64,000 bases of DNA from Desulfobulbaceae bacterium (GTDB lineage Bacteria > Bacteroidota > Ignavibacteria > Kapaibacteriales > UBA2268): positions 1-64,000 of the forward strand of contig JAGXRP010000082.1 in the NCBI GenBank assembly GCA_018335795.1. Direction: 5' to 3'. Shown in pieces: positions 8,151 to 17,778 of this stretch; within the stretch, counting starts at the first letter, position 1, and each line of letters starts with the position of its first letter. The notes beneath the pieces are model-generated. The model was given only the letters and a program-made list of their open reading frames with translations, had not been told where the DNA came from and did not search any database. The position numbers and the translations under genes were made by a program.

Positions 8151-11100
8151 ATGATGCAAAAATTACCAATAATAATGTTCATACTGTTATTTACTACAAG
8201 TATTCTTACAGCCCAAACATCTGAATGGCTTGAAAACATTACAAACAAAGTTGGGCTGGAAGACGTTTCAGTATCACGTTTATGGGTAGCCGATATTGAC
8301 GGCGACAATTATCCTGATTTAGTCTTGGGTGGACCCAAAGCAACTCACAACACATTGAGAGTCTTCTTGAACCGTCCGGGTTCAGGTTCACCGAGCGACC
8401 CAAATAGGGTCTTTATCGAGTTCACGGATGAGTCAGGAATCAATCAAACGCGTGACGGAAGTAACCGCATGCGAATTTCGGATGTAGCAGCATTGGCAGA
8501 TGTAAACAACGATGGGCATATTGATATTGTAACAAGTATATATTACCATAGATTCACAGGATACAAAGGCGAAAATGACCCGGGAGACCGCACTGAAGTA
8601 TTATTAAACGACGGAACAGGCAAATTTACTCTTTACAAGTTATCGGGCTTGAATACAATTCAATTAGACCAAATTTTGCCACAAGGCTTGATAAATGCTT
8701 CGGGCATCGCATTCTTAGATTACGATTACGACGGCAACATTGATATGTATATTTCGACTTGGTTTACCGATTACTACGCAAGCACTGCAGATGTGAAACA
8801 ATTAGATGTATTATTTAAAGGCAATGGCGACGGCTCATTTACTCGAGTGAATGATGCTGCAATTAATTCTGTTCGTGAGCCAATGTATGGTGTGAATGTT
8901 ACAGATTGGAATAATGACGGATGGCAAGATATAGTCACATCCCCATATTGCAGGAGTACCGGAAGCGTATTTGCAAATAATGGCAACGGCACTTTCCGCG
9001 ATGCAACATCAGATGCAAATTACAGCGCCCAGCATTTGTTACGGCACGGTCCCGGACTATTGTGCCAATGGGAAGCCAATCCGGCAGATTTTGATAACGA
9101 CGGCGACATGGATTTACTGCAAGTTTTAGTTCATGGCGGTTATGGTGCAGGAGAAGGCAGAACGACAATTGCTGTAAATGGTGGCGAAGATAATGGTTAT
9201 AGATACGAATGGGATGTTAATCTATTAAAACGAGATGCTCCGCTTAATTCACATTTGGGAGATATGGGAGCGACATGGTTCGACATAGATAATGATGGCA
9301 AACTTGATGTTGCAATTGGTCAGATGTCTTATCCACAAGCTAATCTCGAAGGTCAAGAACGACTTTATATACTTCAACAACATGAGGACAAAAGTTTCGA
9401 GGATATTTCCAAAAAGTTGGGCATTTTCTTCAGCATGAAGGAAGGGCATTCGATGGAACCAATTGATTTTGATTTAGATGGCGACCAAGATTTAATCGTA
9501 ACGCGTCAAGCTCGGGATACATTACTTATTGATACAGTTATAAATGGTCAATCTCAAAAAGTTCAAGTGCCACGTGCTTATATGACAATAGTTTTGCTCG
9601 AGAACAAAATTGGAAATATGAACAATTGGACAGGAGTAAACCCCAAGATGCCTTTGGGTGTGAATCAATCAGGCATAGGAGCTCGAGTTACAGTTCACTC
9701 AGGCGATTTAAACCAAATACGTGAATTGCAAGCCGGATTGGGACATTTTTCTAATCAACAACCCTTCCTTCAAACAATCGGCATGGCACAAAAGAACAGG
9801 ATTGATTCAATTACTGTGCGATTGCCCGAGAAAAATTTGCTATCGGTAAAAGTCTATAATCCGCCGATGAATGTAAATTTGGATATATTGCCAAACGGAA
9901 CTTACAATATCATAAAAACATGGGCAGAACCACAAGCAATCATAGCTTTCAAACAAGCAAAACTTGATTTTGGGACAGTCAATGCAAATGAAAGCAAAAG
10001 CTCGGAATTCATTATTCAAAATATTGGCGATGCTGATTTAGTTGTGGAAAATTACACAATATCAAAGTCTTCTCCCATTTTTGAATTTACATCTAATACG
10101 GTAGGATTTACATTAGCTCCCGGCGAGGAACGCAGTATAGGAGCAATATTTAATCCCGACAAAAGAGGCTTGTTTATCGGCGAAGTAGAAATCATTTCTA
10201 ATGCGATAAATGGAAGTCGCCGTGGCTACGATTTGGAAGGATATGGATTTGCTGACCAACCAATGATTGCCATTGACCAAAATTCAATAGATTTCGGTAT
10301 AGTCCATATTGATACACCGAGAGTGAAGGAACTTATCATTGAAAATTTCGGTGAGTTAGCTTTAGAGGTTGATTATATTAATATAATCGGCAACAAAGAC
10401 GACGTCTATGAGTTACTCGACGGACAAAATTTTGTCATTGAAGCAAAAAGTCAAAAAACAATTCAAGTCAAATTTTCACCAATTGAATATATTGATTACA
10501 ATGCAAGTTTGAAAATTGGTTCAAATGCTTATAATGATAACGAAGTGTCAGTGAGTTTAAGCGGCACAGGCGACGGACCACGTCCTGATTTGGCTGCTGA
10601 GGAATCATATGACTTCGGGACTGCAGAAGTTGGCAGTTTCAAAGATATGGATGTTCAGTTAGGAAATTCCGGTGGCGGAATATTGACAATTGAGAAAATT
10701 GATATTATATTCAATAATGGAATTTTCGAATTGCTTGATTTCAATCCGCCTTATGATTTGGGAGCTAACCAAAATATGAATGTAAAAGTTCGATTCAAGC
10801 CCAAACAAACATCATCAATAAGCAAGCCTGTTGATATCACTACGACTTCATTTTTCCAAAAAGTTCGCCGAGTGTCATTCACGGGCACAGGTTATGACCC
10901 GTCGTCAGTTGAAGAGCTTTGTTGTTCGCACGAATTGAACATAGAATACTATCCAAACCCGACAGTTCAAGCAGGATTTGTCCAGATTCACAATGCAAAT
11001 CCAAATTATCCGATTGAAATCATCATAAGCGACGAAAGCGGACGTTTTGTTAGCCAATCAACGCATGATTCGATGGGATCCGGGCTGATTACGCTAAATA

Positions 11101-11186
11101 CCGAAAGCTTAAGTTCAGGAGTATATTATATCCAAATTTACAATGGCATCAAAAACGAAACATTGAGAATGGTGAAAGTGAGGTAG
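8151..11186 (+). CDS. FG-GAP/VCBS, ASPIC/UnbV and choice-of-anchor-D protein with T9SS signal
   Basis: A secreted protein of about 1011 aa. A signal peptide (MMQKLPIIMFILLFTTSILT, then AQ) precedes at least seven calcium-binding FG-GAP/VCBS blades: DIDGDNYPDLVLGG, DVNNDGHIDIVTS, DYDYDGNIDMYIS, DWNNDGWQDIVTS, DFDNDGDMDLLQV, DIDNDGKLDVAIG, DFDLDGDQDLIVT. An ASPIC/UnbV-type module follows (GIGARVTVHSGD, RELQAGLGHFSNQQP, IDSITVRLP). Three choice-of-anchor-D repeats come next (KLDFGTVNANES, SIDFGIVHIDTP, SYDFGTAEVGSF), and a type A sorting domain ends the protein (YYPNPTVQAGFVQ, SSGVYYIQIYNG). This is the CRTAC1-like secreted architecture. The start is at the ATG pair at 8151/8154; the upstream Lys-rich extension to 8082 would spoil the signal peptide. 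Confidence 0.88.
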   Translation: MMQKLPIIMFILLFTTSILTAQTSEWLENITNKVGLEDVSVSRLWVADIDGDNYPDLVLGGPKATHNTLRVFLNRPGSGSPSDPNRVFIEFTDESGINQTRDGSNRMRISDVAALADVNNDGHIDIVTSIYYHRFTGYKGENDPGDRTEVLLNDGTGKFTLYKLSGLNTIQLDQILPQGLINASGIAFLDYDYDGNIDMYISTWFTDYYASTADVKQLDVLFKGNGDGSFTRVNDAAINSVREPMYGVNVTDWNNDGWQDIVTSPYCRSTGSVFANNGNGTFRDATSDANYSAQHLLRHGPGLLCQWEANPADFDNDGDMDLLQVLVHGGYGAGEGRTTIAVNGGEDNGYRYEWDVNLLKRDAPLNSHLGDMGATWFDIDNDGKLDVAIGQMSYPQANLEGQERLYILQQHEDKSFEDISKKLGIFFSMKEGHSMEPIDFDLDGDQDLIVTRQARDTLLIDTVINGQSQKVQVPRAYMTIVLLENKIGNMNNWTGVNPKMPLGVNQSGIGARVTVHSGDLNQIRELQAGLGHFSNQQPFLQTIGMAQKNRIDSITVRLPEKNLLSVKVYNPPMNVNLDILPNGTYNIIKTWAEPQAIIAFKQAKLDFGTVNANESKSSEFIIQNIGDADLVVENYTISKSSPIFEFTSNTVGFTLAPGEERSIGAIFNPDKRGLFIGEVEIISNAINGSRRGYDLEGYGFADQPMIAIDQNSIDFGIVHIDTPRVKELIIENFGELALEVDYINIIGNKDDVYELLDGQNFVIEAKSQKTIQVKFSPIEYIDYNASLKIGSNAYNDNEVSVSLSGTGDGPRPDLAAEESYDFGTAEVGSFKDMDVQLGNSGGGILTIEKIDIIFNNGIFELLDFNPPYDLGANQNMNVKVRFKPKQTSSISKPVDITTTSFFQKVRRVSFTGTGYDPSSVEELCCSHELNIEYYPNPTVQAGFVQIHNANPNYPIEIIISDESGRFVSQSTHDSMGSGLITLNTESLSSGVYYIQIYNGIKNETLRMVKVR

Positions 11187-11279
11187 TGGGTGAAGCTGTA
11201 GTAAAGAAATTACATGTAAATTTTAAGACATTTAAACTTAGTTCATTCGTCTATCATAATGATAATTACAAGGATATTT

Positions 11280-11495
11280 ATGCAAACTATAAGAATTGAC
11301 ATAGTAAATCCCAAGGCATTAAATCTGTTGAAAGAATTAGCAGATATGGACCTGATTCGGATTAAATCTGATGATTCTCAGTTAGAATTAGAAAAAATAC
11401 TCAAAAAAATGAGAACGAGGAACAAAGTTGTCCCTACACTTGATGAAATAACGAAAGAAGTGGAAACAGTTAGGAATTCGAGGTATGACGCCTAG
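11280..11495 (+). CDS. Putative antitoxin of a PIN toxin pair
   Basis: A 71-aa charged protein. The N-terminal half, MQTIRIDIVNPKALNLLKEL, looks like a small beta-alpha unit seen in antitoxins paired with COG1569/TIGR00305 PIN toxins. The C-terminal half is Lys/Glu-rich and could wrap the toxin. The ATG at 11280 has AAGGA upstream and is preferred over 11259. The gene overlaps the toxin by 11 nt, a classic antitoxin-toxin arrangement. Family assignment rests mainly on size, order and overlap, not on a sharp motif. Confidence 0.65.
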   Translation: MQTIRIDIVNPKALNLLKELADMDLIRIKSDDSQLELEKILKKMRTRNKVVPTLDEITKEVETVRNSRYDA

Positions 11496-11895
11496 GAAAG
11501 TCATTCTTGATACAAATTTATGGATAAGTTTTCTAATATCTGACAAATTTCAGCAAATTGACAAATATTTACTAAATGATAAAATTAAACTAATCTTCTC
11601 GAAGGAGTTACTCGATGAATTTATCGAAGTAGCTCTAAGACCAAAATTCTCTAAATATTTCAAGAGCCAAGATATTGAAGCTCTTTTAAGAAATTTTGAT
11701 AAATTTGGACAATTAGTCAAAGTCGAAACGAATGTTCACATTTGTCGTGATGCAAAAGACAATTTCTTGCTTAACTTAGCATTAGATAGTAAAGCAGATT
11801 ATTTAGTCACAGGCGATGCCGACCTATTGGATTTAAAAACTATTGGTCAGACACAGATTATCACTATGACTGAATTTGTAAAAATCCGACAATAA
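11485..11895 (+). CDS. PIN-domain toxin (COG1569/VapC-like ribonuclease)
   Basis: A PIN domain of 136 aa, expected to cleave RNA with Mg2+/Mn2+. Acidic residues fall where the fold needs them: Asp9 in VILDTNLWISFL, Glu45 in SKELLDEFIEV, Asp92 in RDAKDNFLLNLA, and Asp111/Asp113 in LVTGDADLLDL. The wording fits the 'putative toxin-antitoxin component, PIN family' (TIGR00305). It starts inside the last codons of the antitoxin gene. No operator repeat was recognised upstream. It ends 21 bp from the convergent prkA gene. Confidence 0.88.
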   Translation: MTPRKVILDTNLWISFLISDKFQQIDKYLLNDKIKLIFSKELLDEFIEVALRPKFSKYFKSQDIEALLRNFDKFGQLVKVETNVHICRDAKDNFLLNLALDSKADYLVTGDADLLDLKTIGQTQIITMTEFVKIRQ

Positions 11896-11916
11896 TTTGC
11901 TACAATCCGCCAACAA

Positions 11917-14202
11917 TCAATACTTATTCGGCAAATCTTTGTCTAACACATAGATGCTGACTTGTGTAGCGCCAATTTCGTTATAGCCGAATTTCGATTG
12001 CAAATTCTCAATCATGTAACTGACGTCGCGTTTTAGACGCTCGTCGTATGTTTGGAATTGACTTGTCCCGTAATCCAAAATTGCTCGACGGAAATTCTCA
12101 TTCTTAGCATATGGAGCGAGTGCATTTTCTTTCAAATTGCGAGTATATTTATCGAATAAGGCTTTGAACAATTTTGTATCGAAGACTTTCTTCCCTTCAA
12201 GTCTAATCTCTTGCGAAAGTGTATCGGACACATATTCGTTGAATGTTTCTCTCCGCAAAGCTTTTTGTGTAGTAGGAGTGTTTGATTTGCCCAAAATTCT
12301 TGCTTCAAAAGTCTCAAGATATTCCTCAGTTACAACTATTACGTCTCCGGTAGTTTCGTTCCTCTTTGTGTCACCAATTTCGAAGTTAATTGCAAATAGG
12401 TAATTTGCAATATCATCGGAAATGTGCTTTTTGTTGAAGAAATAAATAGCATCTTTGACTTGCTGCAGTACATCATAATCGTATAAATCAATGAGCTTTT
12501 CGATGAAATCATCCGGTACGTCAACGTCGGCATCATCTTTTTTGTTCTCGAAATATTTTTTTACGTCATCCATCGTAATCAATCTATTGGTGTTTCGGTG
12601 CAAAGAGTAGAATTCGTTGAATACCCAAAGTGAGCGTCTGCCGGAAATCCCTTTCCTACCTTCCATTTCAGATTGTGCCAAAACATCTTTACGCATTGCT
12701 TTGTTGAAGCGTTTGATATCATCTTCGCTGAGCCACTCCGGAATTTTGCCATTATAAATTTCCATTTTTAACAATAATAGGTTCTTGTCAAGATATTTTG
12801 AATATTTATCAGGTTTATTTATCCATTTTTTCAAAGCAGGAGCATCGTTTTCTAAGCGTGTTGCAATAATAATTTTTGCAAAATTGGACAATACACCGGG
12901 CAAAAAAGTATGCAAAATTGATTCGTTGAATTTCTCGGTATAAATGGCAACTTCGGTATTATAATCAAGAACATACGGGATGATGACACTTATGATTCTA
13001 TCTTGGAAAGATTTAATATCAACATAATGAATTTTATCTTCGGGATTGACTAATCCGATGAATAGTGTCCTAATATACTCTTCCGTCAAATCAACTTTGT
13101 GAACACCGTCGCTTATAATGCCATGATATGCTTTTAGACGCTCGACATTATACTCCTTAATATCCATCAATGCCAAAACTCCATTGTTTGTTTTCGCTAG
13201 ATACGAAAATGAGTAGTTTACTTCGTCATTTTTGAGCAAGTCATTTATCATGTATTGCAATGATGGTTTGGATAAATTTTCTCTGCAAAGTGGATCGCCC
13301 GGATTGAAAACGCTAATTCCCTCGCCCAACTGACGATTATAATAATTTTTACGAGCATTAATCATACTGAAGACTGCGAGCGGGTCGCCAAGTCTGTCCA
13401 TAAGTGTTTTGGCAATTGAACTACATATTGAGCAAGGTACATCCTTGAAAATCCATTCATATTCCCTATCGTTGAACATTTTCTGTTTAAATTCCCCTTC
13501 AGGTATTAATTCCTCAAGGAATTGTCTTCTGAATGGCTTTGGTATTTGAAGAACGGGGTGGTCATGATTCGGACATGAAAATTCGAGATATTTTTCGGGG
13601 AAGTTCAATATCGAAGTATTAGCAGCTTCTTTTTTTTCTTTATGTTTTTCCTCTTCGATTCTATACTTTTGCATTTCCTTTGATTGGAATCCGCCCAGCT
13701 TTTCGATGTCGAGTCTCCAATATGTTTTGTAGGACACACCTTCGGGTTTTTTGGTATATTCTTCAAATTTGTGAAGCAAATTATTTAGGAAAGTGCTTTT
13801 GCCACTTCCGGGAGGACCCTCGAAAATATATATTCGATTAGTATTTGAGCCTTTGCGGAAGTCATTTATAAGGTTCATAAAGCGATTTGCAAATAATCTA
13901 TCTGAAAAAAATGGGTCGTCGCAATCTTGAGATAGCAATACTGAAGTATCATAATCAACAAAGCCAATATGCTCGTTGTCACGAGAGAATTCGTCCTTTC
14001 CTTCTGGTACATAATGATGCACCATATCATGAAATAATTGATATATATTTCGGAAGACTAATTCGGGATTTTTAGAAGATAAATACAAGAAATCATTGAA
14101 TGGAATCGGCATTCTCTTTTCCTTTTCCATTATGTTATTGCTCAAATGTATTAGAGCTTCGAGTCTTTTAGCTTTAGATTGAATTTCGAGAAAGGTTTCC
14201 AT
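11917..14202 (-). CDS. prkA: PrkA-type serine kinase/AAA ATPase (YeaG homologue, long form)
   Basis: Related to PrkA/YeaG, an AAA+ ATPase-type protein with reported Ser/Thr kinase activity. Residues 129-137 are a Walker A (GPPGSGKST). A cysteine pair region, CPNHDHPVLQIPK and later PCSICSS, matches the conserved PrkA Cys/His segments, and EGRKGISGRRSLWVF corresponds to the family's 'GISTR' block before the C-terminal kinase-like region. At 761 aa it is about 120 aa longer than Escherichia coli YeaG (around 640 aa), mostly through insertions and a longer C-terminus, and is divergent. It is the last gene of yeaH-spoVR-prkA, 6 nt after the spoVR stop. In E. coli this set is linked to stationary phase and nitrogen stress; that role here is inference. 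Confidence 0.85.
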   Translation of the reverse strand: METFLEIQSKAKRLEALIHLSNNIMEKEKRMPIPFNDFLYLSSKNPELVFRNIYQLFHDMVHHYVPEGKDEFSRDNEHIGFVDYDTSVLLSQDCDDPFFSDRLFANRFMNLINDFRKGSNTNRIYIFEGPPGSGKSTFLNNLLHKFEEYTKKPEGVSYKTYWRLDIEKLGGFQSKEMQKYRIEEEKHKEKKEAANTSILNFPEKYLEFSCPNHDHPVLQIPKPFRRQFLEELIPEGEFKQKMFNDREYEWIFKDVPCSICSSIAKTLMDRLGDPLAVFSMINARKNYYNRQLGEGISVFNPGDPLCRENLSKPSLQYMINDLLKNDEVNYSFSYLAKTNNGVLALMDIKEYNVERLKAYHGIISDGVHKVDLTEEYIRTLFIGLVNPEDKIHYVDIKSFQDRIISVIIPYVLDYNTEVAIYTEKFNESILHTFLPGVLSNFAKIIIATRLENDAPALKKWINKPDKYSKYLDKNLLLLKMEIYNGKIPEWLSEDDIKRFNKAMRKDVLAQSEMEGRKGISGRRSLWVFNEFYSLHRNTNRLITMDDVKKYFENKKDDADVDVPDDFIEKLIDLYDYDVLQQVKDAIYFFNKKHISDDIANYLFAINFEIGDTKRNETTGDVIVVTEEYLETFEARILGKSNTPTTQKALRRETFNEYVSDTLSQEIRLEGKKVFDTKLFKALFDKYTRNLKENALAPYAKNENFRRAILDYGTSQFQTYDERLKRDVSYMIENLQSKFGYNEIGATQVSIYVLDKDLPNKY

Positions 14203-14208
14203 ATTATT

Positions 14209-15831
14209 TTAAAGATTTCTTTTGGATAATTTTTTATTTTTCATTGTATAAACAACGGGACGGAACTCAAATTTATCATCTAAGTCTGCGTCTTCAGTTT
14301 TTTTATAGATATCTGTAGTTTCGAGTATTACTGAGCCTTCGTACATCCCACCTGTCCAAAGATATTCGATTCCTAACAATGTATCTGCGATATAAGGTTT
14401 ATAAAGCTGCTTTCCTTCAAAGGCATGTCTTAGGTACAAAGTTTTGTCATTTGTTTTGTCTTGAACAACTGATATTATTGGCGGATGGTACATATTGTCA
14501 ATGAGCATCTGTTTGTAATCGGCAGCCTTTCGGCTTTTGACGTAATACTCATATGTACCGCGACTTTTATTCAATCGTTTCCCGACAACAAAGAGGTCAT
14601 ATTCATCAACAAATTCTTGGTCAACGAAGGTATTAATCAGCATAAAATCAGTGAAATTCTTTCTAATCTCAAATAATACTTTTTTACCGGAATTTGTCTG
14701 TAAGTCATAATTTTCACGTTGCTCGGAATCTTTTATCAGTTGATAGTTGTATTTCAATTTTCCACGATTTGCAGATTGTTCGATGTGTTGAAACAATCTC
14801 AGCCCTATAGCATAAGGGTTATAGCCGATACGACTGATTGAAGTAACTTTGGCATTAATTACGGCATATTCGGATTCATGACCTTTGATTCTGTCATCTT
14901 TCATAAATAGTTCGTCATGCCAATAACTCGCCCAACCTTCGTTAATCGTTTTGGTACGAATTTGCGGTGCAAAGTAAACTGATGTGCTCCGAACGATATT
15001 CATTATAGCCTTCATCCATTCATTTTCATCACGATTCAAATAAGGCGAGTTATCGCGGATGAATTCGAGAATATCTATGGGCCTTTGCTTATCAATCTTT
15101 TGAGATTTTTCATATTTGCTGTCAAATTCGGGATATTTGGATTTGATACCCGAGAAGAAGAGCGATTCTGCAAGGTCGGGATTTTTATCAAAAATATCAT
15201 TATAACGCTTCACTTCCGAATAAACTTCCCCTGTTGAAACCTTAACTTCGGATTGCAAAAAGTCTTCGAAATAATAGTTCAATTTGGAGGATAATTCCAT
15301 ATTAGCCGGGAAGTTTTGATGAGATAAATCTGAGAAATATCCCGATAAATTGTCAATACCCCTGCAAAATTCTATGATATAATCCACCCAACGTCCATGA
15401 TTGCTACGCAAAGTTGCAATCAATCTTTTCTCGGCGAGAGCTTGACCAACGAAATCATCATTCCAAGTGTGTTCGAAAAAAATATTATTTTGAAAAAAAT
15501 CAACGTGACCGAGTACATGATAAAAAATCATTATATTCAGCCAATCGGGGTTGTTGTCATTATAATAAGAAATCGCCGGGCGAGAGTTAATCACAGTCTC
15601 ATACGGGTTATGCGGGTATAATTTATACTGACCCTTTCCCTTGAGCACTTCCACATCGTTCACCCAGTAATCGTAAAGCGTCGGAATCATGCCTTTGGGC
15701 GAAAGTTCAATCAAATCTTGGTTTGTGACTATATATTCGAGTGTTTCACTTTGGAAATTCAAACCGGCATCTTGGGCGCGAGATTTGCACTCTTCCATGA
15801 TTTTTTTCGTATTTTGGTCTATTAATTTCAT
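14209..15831 (-). CDS. spoVR: SpoVR family protein (YcgB homologue)
   Basis: A SpoVR-family protein of 540 aa, near the family's usual size. The typical early block is seen as GMIPTLYDYWVNDVEVL and YETVINSRPAISYY, followed by FYHVLGHVDFFQNN, which matches the conserved 'H.YGH.DFF.N' signature. Further on, TKTINEGWASYWHDELF corresponds to the conserved 'NEGWA.YWH' block. The His-rich motifs suggest a metal site, but the biochemical function of the family is not established. It overlaps the yeaH stop by one base (TAATG), so the two are translationally coupled, and prkA follows after 6 nt. Confidence 0.92.
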   Translation of the reverse strand: MKLIDQNTKKIMEECKSRAQDAGLNFQSETLEYIVTNQDLIELSPKGMIPTLYDYWVNDVEVLKGKGQYKLYPHNPYETVINSRPAISYYNDNNPDWLNIMIFYHVLGHVDFFQNNIFFEHTWNDDFVGQALAEKRLIATLRSNHGRWVDYIIEFCRGIDNLSGYFSDLSHQNFPANMELSSKLNYYFEDFLQSEVKVSTGEVYSEVKRYNDIFDKNPDLAESLFFSGIKSKYPEFDSKYEKSQKIDKQRPIDILEFIRDNSPYLNRDENEWMKAIMNIVRSTSVYFAPQIRTKTINEGWASYWHDELFMKDDRIKGHESEYAVINAKVTSISRIGYNPYAIGLRLFQHIEQSANRGKLKYNYQLIKDSEQRENYDLQTNSGKKVLFEIRKNFTDFMLINTFVDQEFVDEYDLFVVGKRLNKSRGTYEYYVKSRKAADYKQMLIDNMYHPPIISVVQDKTNDKTLYLRHAFEGKQLYKPYIADTLLGIEYLWTGGMYEGSVILETTDIYKKTEDADLDDKFEFRPVVYTMKNKKLSKRNL

Positions 15832-17237
15832 TAATGTGTTACTCCTTGCTCGACTAATCTCTTAATTCCGTCCATAATTCTATTTTCGTCGGCATCAGTA
15901 GCCGAGAAGCCATCCATTTTGAATATTTCGGGGTGCTGTTTTAGCAAACCTGACGATTCGAGATATTTTTCAACCGTTGTTGTTGATGCACCACCCCAAG
16001 AATTTCTTGAAACTGTAATACCTACACGGTTAGTGGTCGTAATCATCTTTTGCAACTCCGCTATGGCTAGTTTGCCATCACTATCCCAATCATCGCCATC
16101 AGTCCCGTAAAAGACATAAATGTTGTAATCACGAACTAATTGCTCCTTTTCAATAATTTGATTTACAAGTTCAAATGCCGGAAAAACATTAGTACCACCT
16201 GCTACAGAAGAATTGTGATAAGTATAAAAATCCGGTACTTCCTTGGCAGCTTGGTCATGGAGAATAAATCGAGTTTCTACATTTTCGTTATATTGGTACA
16301 TAAGCCAACTATATATGAGCAAATGCTGTGTGGTCACTACCTCTGTCGGTTTTCCCTGCATCGAACCTGAGTAATCACGCAGAAAGAATACAATTGCCTG
16401 AGTTTCGAAATCTTTTTCGGCTGAAAGGATTCTATAAATTTCATCATTTGGATTTAGCATAAGTTTATCGGGAGAAAAATCCTCGTCAGGGTCAATATTT
16501 CCAAGCATAATATTCGTTTTGATCACATTTTTCAGAGTAGCTTTTTTGTCTAAAATTTGCCCGAATCGCTTGTTTTTATCAGTCAAATCATAAGTATATT
16601 TTGTAAACGACCTCTTTTTGCCTTTCACTTTCAAATTTGGAAGTTGGAATTTCTCGGTCAAAATTCTCCCTAAATCGAAAGCATCAGAAATGACGTCATG
16701 CCCTTCTCCTCCGCCTTTGCCGGCACCTTGCCCTTCACCTTCACCGGGTTGCCCTTCGGCTGAATCTTCGCCGATTACTTCGCCTTCTTCTCCGTCGCCG
16801 GTGCCACCAGTTGTTTCTTCTTCAGTTGTAATCGAATCGTCATGATAGAATTTTGGCTCGGTAGTAGTCGGGACAACTATTACTTGCTGCTTGTTTTTGC
16901 CGGGCTTTACAAGTTTACCCAACTTGATTCTTCGTGGAAAGCCATCTTTGTCACGCTGGTCATCGCGATTCAAAAGCTCGTCCAATGTTTGCAATGACAT
17001 ATTATAACTCAATGATTCGGGTATTAGCCCGATAGCTTCCGAGAACATATTATTTGGCTTGTCCTCCACAGATTGGATTACGATTTCGTGGCTTCCGCCA
17101 ATTTTCTTTTCCCATTCGATATAATCTTTGCTGTTTGATGCAATATTATCGAAGTATCTTTCGTTTTCAGGTTCTTTTTTCATAGCTTCTATGCCGTTAT
17201 TCCGTTTTTTATTACGACGTGATATAAAAATACACAT
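15831..17237 (-). CDS. yeaH: DUF444 von Willebrand A protein (YeaH family)
   Basis: A 468-aa YeaH-type protein, partner of PrkA and SpoVR. The C-terminal half is a VWA domain with a MIDAS-type motif DYSGSMQG (DxSxS), then SSVAGGTNVFPAF with the conserved Thr and FYGTDGDDWDSDG with the distal Asp. A Gly/Glu-rich low-complexity linker covers roughly residues 130-170, as in other DUF444 proteins. The full start at 17237 is kept because MCIFISRRNKKRNNG resembles the E. coli YeaH opening ('FIDRR..GKN'); an internal ATG at 17183 is the alternative. It is the first gene of the operon and probably scaffolds a complex through VWA contacts. Confidence 0.9.
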   Translation of the reverse strand: MCIFISRRNKKRNNGIEAMKKEPENERYFDNIASNSKDYIEWEKKIGGSHEIVIQSVEDKPNNMFSEAIGLIPESLSYNMSLQTLDELLNRDDQRDKDGFPRRIKLGKLVKPGKNKQQVIVVPTTTEPKFYHDDSITTEEETTGGTGDGEEGEVIGEDSAEGQPGEGEGQGAGKGGGEGHDVISDAFDLGRILTEKFQLPNLKVKGKKRSFTKYTYDLTDKNKRFGQILDKKATLKNVIKTNIMLGNIDPDEDFSPDKLMLNPNDEIYRILSAEKDFETQAIVFFLRDYSGSMQGKPTEVVTTQHLLIYSWLMYQYNENVETRFILHDQAAKEVPDFYTYHNSSVAGGTNVFPAFELVNQIIEKEQLVRDYNIYVFYGTDGDDWDSDGKLAIAELQKMITTTNRVGITVSRNSWGGASTTTVEKYLESSGLLKQHPEIFKMDGFSATDADENRIMDGIKRLVEQGVTH

Positions 17238-17346
17238 TTTTTGTCTATGGCAATAAACTTTATCTATTTTATTTTGGAGTGTAGTTTAATGAATTTGATT
17301 TGGTAAATTTGCTTGATATATTTAGACAATTTTAAAAAGAATAGAT

Positions 17347-17778
17347 TTGGAAGAACCAAAAATTTACGCCGCAGGAATATTATTGTTTTCCTTAGAGCCG
17401 AAACTTCGGTTTTTGTTATTGCGGCACCGCACACGTTGGGATTTGCCTAAGGGACATATGGAACACAGCGAATCGCTGAAAGAGTGTGCATTTAGAGAAT
17501 TTTACGAGGAGACCGGCATTTACCCTGATTTGATTAGACTTATAGATGGTTTTCAGTACCAAACTCAGTATTATACCAAAACGCGAAAATTTCAGTCGCA
17601 ACCGATGCTCAAGGAATTAAACATTTTTTTGGGGCTGATTGACCATACGCCCGATGTTAAGTTGACCGAGCATAGCCATTTTGAGTGGATTGATTGGGCT
17701 CCGCCACATAAAATTCAGTTTGAAACTATTGACCCATTGCTCGAATCAGTTGAAAAATTCTGGAAATCATACCTTTAG
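17347..17778 (+). CDS. NUDIX hydrolase, diadenosine-tetraphosphatase-like
   Basis: A NUDIX protein of 143 aa. The Nudix box is complete: GHMEHSESLKECAFRE continuing to FYEETGI fits Gx5Ex7REUxEExGU. The opening AAGILLFSLEP, the LLLRHRTRWDLPKGH segment and the small size resemble Ap4A hydrolases of the NUDT2 type, so it may clear dinucleoside polyphosphates. Substrate choice cannot be proven from sequence. The start is a TTG at 17347 with only a weak purine stretch before it; no ATG lies near the conserved start. Its 3' end overlaps the convergent ABC transporter gene by 12 nt. A lone -7-like TAAATTTG (17304-17311) precedes it. Confidence 0.85.
   Translation: MEEPKIYAAGILLFSLEPKLRFLLLRHRTRWDLPKGHMEHSESLKECAFREFYEETGIYPDLIRLIDGFQYQTQYYTKTRKFQSQPMLKELNIFLGLIDHTPDVKLTEHSHFEWIDWAPPHKIQFETIDPLLESVEKFWKSYL

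Noticed and set aside
11917-14202. A new AAA defence ATPase
   Set aside because: The Walker A alone would allow it, but the Cys/His blocks, GISGR block and spoVR/yeaH neighbours identify PrkA.
16618-16845. Pro/Ser-rich small protein on the plus strand
   Set aside because: It is the shadow of the Gly/Glu-rich linker of YeaH on the opposite strand.
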